Origin: Acanthosepion lycidas
Taxonomy: Eukaryota > Mollusca > Cephalopoda > Sepiida > Sepiidae
Direction: 5' to 3'
Length of the DNA stretch: 64,000 bases
Assembly: GCA_963932145.1 (NCBI GenBank)
Contig: OZ010581.1
Span: 88,401,055-88,465,054, forward strand
Under the pieces are notes generated by a model, which saw only the letters and a list, made by a program, of their open reading frames with translations, was not told where the DNA came from and made no database searches. Of this stretch, positions 56,606-64,000 are shown in pieces; the first letter of the stretch is position 1, and the number at the start of each line of letters is the position of its first letter. The translations under genes and the position numbers were made by a program.

Positions 56606-56680
<75 letters not shown>

Positions 56681-57700
56681 CAATGTTTCATGGAATAAGC
56701 AAAAGTATTGGATAAGTTACGACACAAAGATTCATTCGACCTGCTAGAAAAAGGTGAATTATTTGAAAAAAAGTTATTAGAATGATGCAGAATATATGCT
56801 AAGAGCAAATTGCGTGCTTACAGATAAAAATAAATTCAGTAAATACAAGAAAATAGAAAGTCGCGTCATATAATGATGATTCGTCTTACCAGACTTACTC
56901 AACGTTAAAACGAGATGATCCTGAGATTATCAGAATTCTTACCAGAATTTATTATTGGCGAAAACAATCTTAGCAATATAAGATATGCAGATATCATATC
57001 GTTGATAACATACACAGAAGTAGAACGGACAGAACTTGTAAAGAAAAATAGAAAGAACAGACTGAATATCAAATTGTAAGAAGACATTGTGGATGCTACG
57101 AACTGGAGCTACTAAATCTAGTTAGTACTCAAATTTAAATATGTGCGAAGTGTTTAAAAAAAACACAAAAATTGTTATAGGAATCCGAATGCCCAATTCG
57201 AAAAGCTAACTAACGAATAAAAACAGAAAAATATCGTTAGAAACAAAGAAAATGGCGCCAAACAGTTATGTAATATCAATTCTATTGCATGGCAAGGCAT
57301 GTTAGACAATTTCCTGACAGATGTAGAGAAGATCTCAGGAAATATAGACATGATTCACAGAAGGATGCTAAGAAGGAAATAGACTGATCATATGGGCAAC
57401 GAAGCAGTTTTAAGAAAAATGAAAACAAAAAGGACATTTATACTTAGAATCAGAAAGACGAAGTTCAAAATTTCTGGTATATATGATTAAACAGAACTTT
57501 GAGAATTTGACATTCAGAAAACACAAACAGAAAGCAAGTTGGGTAGAAGACAAAAATAAGGTAACCGGCATAACGCGCTTGTATGAATGGATGGTAGAAA
57601 GATTTTTTAGGCAGAAACTTTGCTTAAAGCTATAAAGATAGTCGTCATGATAGCTCATGTCATGCAGAGACATAGAATATCAAAAAAGAAAAAAAAGAAC
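56280..57700 (+). pseudogene. LINE-B relic interrupted by a (TA)n tract
   Basis: Forward frames show MNRNKAGPDWILIDM (about 56370), then DDLSRPIFVAK (56465). A (TA)n tract (56609-56676) replaces the following RT block. Homology resumes with VLDKLRHKDSFDLLEK and VIRMMQNI (56710-56800). The catalytic box is YADI instead of YADD (56984-56995), followed by LITYTEVERTELVKKNRKN. The C-terminus at about 57190-57560 includes NIDMIHRRMLRRK and MKTKRTFILRIRK. A degraded tail lies at 57640-57700. Many stops are present. The endonuclease is absent. The catalytic box, stops and TA insertion make it inactive. Confidence 0.8.
56609..56676. repeat. (TA)n microsatellite inside LINE-B
   Basis: 68 bp of TA exactly where RT sequence of about 100 codons should be. 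The 16529-16562 tract occupies the equivalent site in another copy. Confidence 0.95.
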
Positions 57701-58955
57701 CATCTTCTAAACATATCGATCCTGCTGTATGGGTGGTTTTCTTACTTCTTCAAATATGGATTTTTCAAATGCCACCAGTGGTGTTGTAAATCTTTATAAA
57801 ACTGTAAAAGTTTCGAATGTTTATCTTTCCAATCTATTGTCCTGTACAAACAGTAATCCATTAATTTCAGTAGAAATTTTAGCCATTCTTATTTGACGGG
57901 AATTCACGTCATGCAAAGTTAATTGACAGAGCTGAACCATCATCGACTTTGTTATTGTTGGTGACAAATTACATTGTGATTATCATCAATACATCAAACG
58001 TAATAGAGACTCTTATAAATTAGTTGTCATCTGAAAATAATCTGTGGATTTATTTACAAGTGCTATCTTTAAATTAAGTTAGGCCGTTGATTACGACAAA
58101 CTGTTTAAAGAGAAAAGTATTATGATAATTAAATGTTTCTTTTTCCCTAATAGACATCACATAAAGTTGTTTAATCTGACATAGAATATACTGGTAATAA
58201 TATTACATCAAGGAAAATGGATATTATGTGTAACATTCTCGTCTCCAACGTGTGTGATGCAACTCTATAAGGTATAATTCTATTGTCTGTATTTACACAA
58301 AAGTATCAAGAAACGTAATATAAACTTGTTTAAATAATGCTTTATTTTCGACTTTAATAACTATATCTGACTGTATATCTTCAAAAAACAAAACAAAAAT
58401 GCTTGACTAGGTTATTTCTTGGAGTTAATATTTTAAAGGAAAACAGCTTATAATGCTCTAAAGAGAAACAAAACAATAACAATAATAATTAATATCAAAT
58501 CGCATTACTAAAGATACAGTAAAATATAAGCGAGAGCAATCTGTCGCACGGACGGGTTAACGGAAACTAAAACATGTCGCTCATCAGACTTTTCTAGTGA
58601 GGACATCTAGCAGTATTAAAACAAGACCTCTCTAAGTAGAGATGAAACTTCTTGCATTTTTAATGTCCATCAAGCACAAATGTCTCATAAGTAGAAAGAG
58701 CCCCTTGGTCTTGTTTGAAAATCCCACGAGAGACGGTATCTCGCAAACATACCTCATTGAAGAATGAAGTATCGATTACCAATGATATAAATAATGACAT
58801 GATCGAAGAGGAAATCAGAAGAAAAAGGTGAGGGGCACCACAGGTGTCTAAATATGCAGCAGAATGTGTCCGGTCGTAGATCACTTACTGCTAGCCAGAA
58901 ATAAGTGAAAGCGAGACCCGGATAAAATGGGAGAGGTAAGTGTGCAACAGTCTCA
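57701..58955. other. No recognisable gene
   Basis: AT-rich to about 58500, then more balanced. Minus-strand frames at 58660-59011 are unassigned and may be shadows of the LINE-C 5' region. Confidence 0.4.
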
Positions 58956-58959
58956 TGGA

Positions 58960-59553
58960 ATACTGGTTTAAAAGTAAGCCAAAAGATAGGCCTTACTGAA
59001 AAATAATGCAACGGATTTGGAATGAAAGATTAATATTTGCGGTCTCAGAACAAAGGTTGGTTGACCAGGCCTGATCGATAAAACAAATGTGTGGTTGACA
59101 GAACTTGAGGTGGGAGAAAAACAGACCAAGATTAGCAAAAATACGTCTGAGACAATGTGATTGATGATCAATTGTTGATGAATAACAAAAAAAGAAGCGC
59201 AGTTGAAATAGTCGTTGATGCGGATAAAATTTCTTTTGGTGAATCATAGGTGATACATAACACAGAAAGAGGCGCAGAAGATGCGGAGTGGATGTCAAAT
59301 GATTGAAGGTAAAAATAACATAAAAACAAAGTTATGGCAACGAGAAATCCAACAGCCTGTGGTAGTTTCGCAAAGAAAGAGAAAATCACATGCAATTCCA
59401 CCCTAGAAAAAAGAAAAGTATATTCAGTAAAAGTGAATTTAAGCAATGTGATTTCTTTTTATAGTAAAAAATCGCAGAAACTAATCGGTTATTAAGCGCA
59501 GTGGCCAATGTAAGTGCAATAGTGTTTGAATACAAACGTAAGTATGGTCATGT

Positions 59554-59611
<58 letters not shown>

Positions 59612-62150
59612 AATGTTAGAAGAGCACAAAAGAGTTCAACTGGATGAGGCAAATAAGGCAGAGTTTGTTATGAGGATAAAGCTGGTAGGTTAGGCGAAGA
59701 GATTGATGAAGAGTGATGTGGCTAATCAGAGAAAGCACTAGATGTCGTCCAAGAGGAATTGAAACAAATATTGAAGGTTACATAACAGAGCAAGAATCGA
59801 TTGTTCCAGTCAAATCAAAAGGTGTTTAATGAATTTGAACGTATAGGAATGGAGATACTGTGTCCGATGCAGAAGAAAGTAAGCAGTTTTGGAGTCGAAT
59901 ATGGGATTGGTCAGTCTATCATAACAGTAGAAAGCAACACCGTTACCGTAATTTGAAAATGAGTTGAGTGTTGTACATCAACAAGGAACTATCGAAATAA
60001 GACAAAAATATATAAGGAATAAGGTGAAAAATATGTTAAATTGGAAAGATTACGTTTCAAATGAGTTGCGAGGTCATTGGCTGAAAACATATATTCCTTG
60101 CATTAGAGGATAGCTGTTCAACTGAACAGGTGCTTGGTAAAGGGCATTGACCCCGTATGGATGATTGCAGGATGAACTGTAATGTGCCTGAAGGATGAGG
60201 ACAAAGGTACAACTGTATTTAACATTCGATTCCTAACATGTTTAATGATCAAGCAGAAACAGCGTACTAGTTTCATGGCGGAGGAGCGTTACATACATTT
60301 GCATACACAGAAAATGTTGATATCTGTGAAGAAAGTGTGTAAGAAGGGAAGTAGATGGACTAATGAACAGTTATTGATTGATGAAATGGCGATAAGAAAC
60401 TGTAAGTTTAGTTTGAATTGTGTGCATTGATCGGCTCGATTATCAGTAAATTTATTATATCACACTGCAGATGTGGATAATTAAAACCATGGAAATGTTT
60501 AGTGGTGCAGAAAAATAGTTTTTTTTTCAAGAAAATATTAAAGTGAAATACTGAATTAATGTAATTTGTAAACACTTAAAGAACGTAGACATATGAAAAG
60601 TTACGAACGAGACATTTGAAACTATTGTGATTTGTCTTTGATTTGTCTTCTCTCACGAAAGAAAAAAAGCTTCTTATTATCTGGACCAATGGAAATATCA
60701 ACCATCTTCTATTTATGGATAATTTTGAAAACTTTGCCAGAAATTAAAAGCAAACAGATATTCTTGTAAACAGAGTAAGAATTTTTACCAAAGGCACGGA
60801 ATAGATTTCTAGGTTTATAGATTTGATAATGAAGAGGGGAAGGGTTGCAATCAGTTATGGAATAAAGGAGAAATCAGAAACTTAGTAGAGACATACAGGG
60901 TCCATAAATATGTTGGTAATTTAAAATCAGATAGGTTGAAGCGCAGTGAAATGAAAGAGAACATCAAAAGAAAATATATCTGGCACATTTCTAAGATATT
61001 GTAAGTGAATTATGAGAACACAATATCAGCTATCAATATCATGACATCTCAATAATACATAAGTGAGGATTTCATTTATTCTACTGAAGCAGAACTGCAA
61101 GAACTGGATTTAAAAACGAGTGACATGTTAACGATACATGACACACACCATCAACAAGCTCATGTTGACAGGTTATATCTTTATAGTACTATAGGTGTTA
61201 GACAGATTGAAGATGTTGATAATGGGACGATTTAACCTCTTGCATTTCATAGACAGAAACAAGAACTTCATTGAAATTGTGTAAAAGGGAAAAGTTTTGA
61301 AAATGGAATGAATTAGATTAAAAACGAATTCAATAAAAACATAAGGTAGCAAGAGAAAAGAAAGTACTACAAGGAGACTTTGAGAAATCAAAAGAAGGAA
61401 AAAGACAAAGTAAAGTGGAAATTGTCGAAAAGTGTCTTTGAAAGTAACTGGAAACTTATTAGTATCAGCTCATAATTAGTACAAATAATTTTAGGAAGCT
61501 AGATCATATATTTGCAGAATATGTGAGCAATCAGTTGAAAAAAAATAACATGAGTGAGTGCACAAGTTTAGGTCAGAAGTAGTATAAATGGCGGAGATGA
61601 TAGTGTTACCAAATTTATATTTTTATTTATAGTCGTTAGAGAAATACTGTTTCCACTGAGAATAAAACATACATCATAAAAAGTCCTTGAGTCAGAAATA
61701 TGCAATATTCGTTAAAACTTTTTCGTAAAGATATGAAAATTGAGAACAAGTCAGAAATATTGATAAAAGATAAAATAGAAAATGATGGGCTAGACATTGA
61801 TCTATCGAGTCCGTTTGATACAAGGATAGAGCCAGAGAAAGTAATCAACTCTGACCGAATGATGTGTGAACTTGCAAGTCTTTGTAAATTGAGGTTCACA
61901 TTCATAACAATTGACATTGTTGCATTTGGTACAGTGACTAACTTAATGGAGACACATGTAAGGAAAATTGACATTGATTGCCGACTAGAAGTGCTGCAGA
62001 ATCAAAGCCCATGAGAATAATCCGGTAAGTGATGAACAGTTAGAATCAGAAGAAAATCGCATGATAACTAAGGCTACTGGCTATCCAAGAATCAATGGAG
62101 TGATATTATTAAGAACTCTCTTAGAAATATCTTAGAAATAATAATGATAA
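58960..62150 (+). pseudogene. LINE-C relic: near-complete ORF of a second, R2-like or related LINE lineage
   Basis: Forward frames give an ordered series. An N-terminal linker with EQRLVDQA and WLTEL-like sequence lies near 59050. A polymerase lead-in follows at 59830-60060 (VKNMLNWKDY). RT block text is DPVWMIAG and TVMCLKDEDKGTTVFN (60150-60220), then KGSRWTNEQLLIDEM (60350), then MWIIKTMEM (60480). The catalytic box is FMDN instead of FMDD (60712-60723). SDRLKRSEMKENIKRKYIW follows near 60950, then STEAELQELDLKTSDMLTIH and HVDRLYLYSTIG (61080-61190). The C-terminus DRMMCELASLCKLRF...DCRLEVLQNQS is in a 104-codon frame (61700-62014). A degraded TA..LLRTLLE ending and an (AAAT)n-rich tail (62169-62191) close it. 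A (TA)n tract (59561-59608) interrupts it. The clade is tentative. Confidence 0.75.
59561..59608. repeat. (TA)n microsatellite inside LINE-C
   Basis: Uninterrupted TA tract between the linker and polymerase parts of LINE-C. Confidence 0.95.
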
Positions 62151-62168
62151 TGATGATAACAGGTAAAA

Positions 62169-62191
62169 CAAAAATAAATAAATAAATAAAA
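62169..62191. repeat. (AAAT)n tail
   Basis: aaataaataaataaataaa directly downstream of the LINE-C C-terminus, as expected for a non-LTR element's 3' tail. Confidence 0.8.
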
Positions 62192-62317
62192 TGAAATATA
62201 TCACATGTTTAATCTCTACTCAGAAATTAAAACTTTCCGTGGTATTGACTCTCATAGAAAAGGAAACGTAGTTACAGACGATGATTACACTCGAATTTTT
62301 TTTTAATTAAGCAATTA

Positions 62318-62420
62318 TCATTATTCACATTCGGACTATTGTCCTCATCGTTGTTATTGACATCAAAGCGCTTCGGCTGTTATACTTTCCAGCCTTGGAG
62401 ATCTCGGTAATTGTTAGAGA
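62318..62420 (-). repeat. PLE/TIR-element tail with eroded hammerhead-like motif
   Basis: attattcacattcggactat matches the outer end of the 19138-19495 element. On the minus strand a further stretch reads ccaaggctggaaag, then cagccgaagc, an eroded form of the CTGAAGAAGGC...GGCCGAAAC motif. The core bases are damaged, so ribozyme activity is not expected. Confidence 0.5.
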
Positions 62421-62751
62421 ATTTCAAATTAAACTTCATATTGAATACTAAGGACGTAGATTATTTTATTCAGCTGGCCATATCTTGTTCTTATTACTGC
62501 TCACTTACTACTCATATAGGCGCACAATAACTTCGTGCAAGTACAACAATCGACAGCTACCTGGTTTCACTCATAAGATACAATGAACGAATAAATTATT
62601 TGATATTCATTTTTTTTCAGTCATATAGTTTAATCATAACAGATGTCTTCACTTAGATGTTGATGAAGAAGAGCAAAGCTTTTTCGCATCATATGCCTAA
62701 TAAACATCTCAGAAACTATTAGTCAGGAACAAATGCCCGAAATAATGAAAC

Positions 62752-62753
<2 letters not shown>

Positions 62754-62811
<58 letters not shown>
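62754..62811. repeat. (TA)n microsatellite
   Basis: Uninterrupted TA tract. Confidence 0.95.
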
Positions 62812-62814
<3 letters not shown>

Positions 62815-62904
62815 CGGTTTAAATTAGATAGTAAATTAAATGCATGGATCTGAAAAAAATCAATAAAATATTGGAAGTCAAAAAGTGTATACATTCTTTG
62901 GGAC

Positions 62905-62907
<3 letters not shown>

Positions 62908-62940
<33 letters not shown>
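62908..62940. repeat. (TA)n microsatellite
   Basis: TA tract followed by three catat units. Confidence 0.95.
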
Positions 62941-62943
<3 letters not shown>

Positions 62944-63048
62944 TATCATATCATATTAGAGAAAATACGCGCACACCGGGTTCGATACTCAAATATGAGC
63001 ATCCAATAAAAATAACATTTAAAGTGTTAAAAATAATAGTAAACCTTT

Positions 63049-63119
63049 TCTGTCTCTCTCCCTCTCTGTTTCTCTCTGTGTCTCTGTCTCTGTCTCTGTC
63101 TGTCTCTCTCTCTCTCTCT

Positions 63120-63164
<45 letters not shown>
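63049..63164. repeat. (TC/TG)n-(TA)n microsatellite
   Basis: TC with TCTG steps to 63120, then TA to 63164. Confidence 0.95.
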
Positions 63165-63168
<4 letters not shown>

Positions 63169-64000
63169 AAAATATATAAAGCATAATTTATGAATGTTAC
63201 TTAACGCAACATATATTTATTCTTCAGCATATCTTTCCTTGGTGATGATTTAATTCCGAGATGTCTATATATCTCAAACACCACAGTTCTCATCATCAAT
63301 CTCACGACTAGGTATGGTGGTAGGGTCTTTGAACGCCTGACGAGTTCCCTTTAAATATTTGGTGTAAAAACTAGAGAACTACTCATCCATGCATAGAGTG
63401 TCTTGCCTAATTAGACCTGGTGGAGCTCATCCCTCTCCAAGTTAAACCAAGCTCAATATCTTCTAACTGCTAACTGGTCACGACCACCTGACCGTTGATT
63501 TCATCGGGTGAACCATCCGCTCTAGTCATTGAATTATGTCTATTCATCTCTCCAATTGGGGATATCATTTCATCAACCAACCAACATTATGCATACACCA
63601 TTGTGTACGTTGATACTACAAGAAGTTCCTCCGCCTTTTGACAGATCTTTTAAAAATATTTATTTTTGTGTAGCCACTATCTTTACTAAAAAATCCTGGG
63701 GGAAAATTTTTAGTTATTGATGAACCTACTTTCCTACTACTTTGTTACACGTCACCAGTAGCACTCACAGTGACCAAACATATACAGTATAAATTCTTTA
63801 TCAACATTTAGATAATTACTTCTTCTAAGACAACAGTTTTATTGATCAGCCCTCGTACAACGTCTCAGGAATTCAGAAAAATTAAAAGGTCACATAATTT
63901 TTTATCTGAAGCGTTTTGTTAAAAACAAACAAGCAAAAAGAATTAATACCACGATTCGAGTCCAAAAATATATAAAGTCATGTAATACTATTTCAGAACA
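63165..64000. other. No recognisable gene
   Basis: A less AT-rich block at 63230-63560 (with gacctggtggagctcatc) may be an old interspersed repeat. I could not assign it. The rest is AT-rich. Confidence 0.35.

Noticed and set aside
61636..61974. 112-codon minus-strand frame
   Set aside because: Antisense shadow of the LINE-C C-terminus at 61700-62014.

Overview
The window looks like intergenic or intronic DNA from an animal with a large, AT-rich, repeat-laden genome. Long (TA)n, (TC)n, (TG)n, (CTAT)n and (ATC)n microsatellites, tRNA-derived SINE-like pieces, several LINE families, Penelope-like elements (PLEs), Tc1/mariner relics and a THAP/P-element-like relic occur together. This mix fits a lophotrochozoan, most likely a cephalopod such as an octopus. 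The assignment is an inference from repeat style and remembered protein families. I found no intact host protein-coding gene, no rRNA and no convincing functional tRNA gene. Nearly every recognisable coding stretch is a broken transposable element.

Layout. 0.2-3.4 kb: a Jockey-like LINE fragment (+), a 121-bp tandem duplication, a solo LTR-like region ending in a primer-binding-site-like motif, and an antisense Ty3-type Gag relic. 3.4-10 kb: mostly plain AT-rich sequence with a hAT-type MITE, a perfect 19-bp hairpin and microsatellites. 10.2-13.4 kb: two antisense Jockey-like LINE 3' fragments. 15-20.3 kb: decayed copies of a second LINE family (called LINE-B here) and a 358-bp element with long terminal inverted repeats. 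20.4-24 kb: a two-exon THAP-domain relic and a transposase C-terminus in the same orientation, with a PLE 3' end between them. 25-27.4 kb: a longer LINE-B copy and a deleted mariner transposase. 29-30.7 kb: a GC-richer region with internal repeats, possibly an LTR. 31.7-37 kb: two unrelated PLE relics, a foldback structure containing a near-canonical hammerhead ribozyme, and a Tc1-like transposase relic. 39 kb: a 236-bp near-perfect palindrome between two (TA)n tracts. 40.3-43.9 kb: two antisense LINE-B copies that share a MITE. 47.4-48.0 kb: a broken copy of a conserved invertebrate gene family of unknown role. 49.2-49.6 kb: a chain of perfect hairpins between 16-bp direct repeats. 53.5-54.4 kb: an antisense Tc1-like relic. 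56.3-62.2 kb: a further LINE-B copy and a third, distinct LINE (LINE-C).

How the parts relate. The LINEs and PLEs would once have supplied reverse transcriptase and endonuclease for themselves and for the non-autonomous pieces. All but two of the reverse-transcriptase catalytic boxes seen here are altered (YAGD, YADI, YTDE, FMDN, YRDN, CIDD), and the two that keep the aspartate pair lie in broken frames. No element here is likely to be autonomous. The most interesting signals are non-coding: a hammerhead-ribozyme fold at 33731-33776, the related motif in the 19138-19495 and 22128-22430 elements, the 39250-39485 palindrome and the 49231-49473 hairpin cluster.
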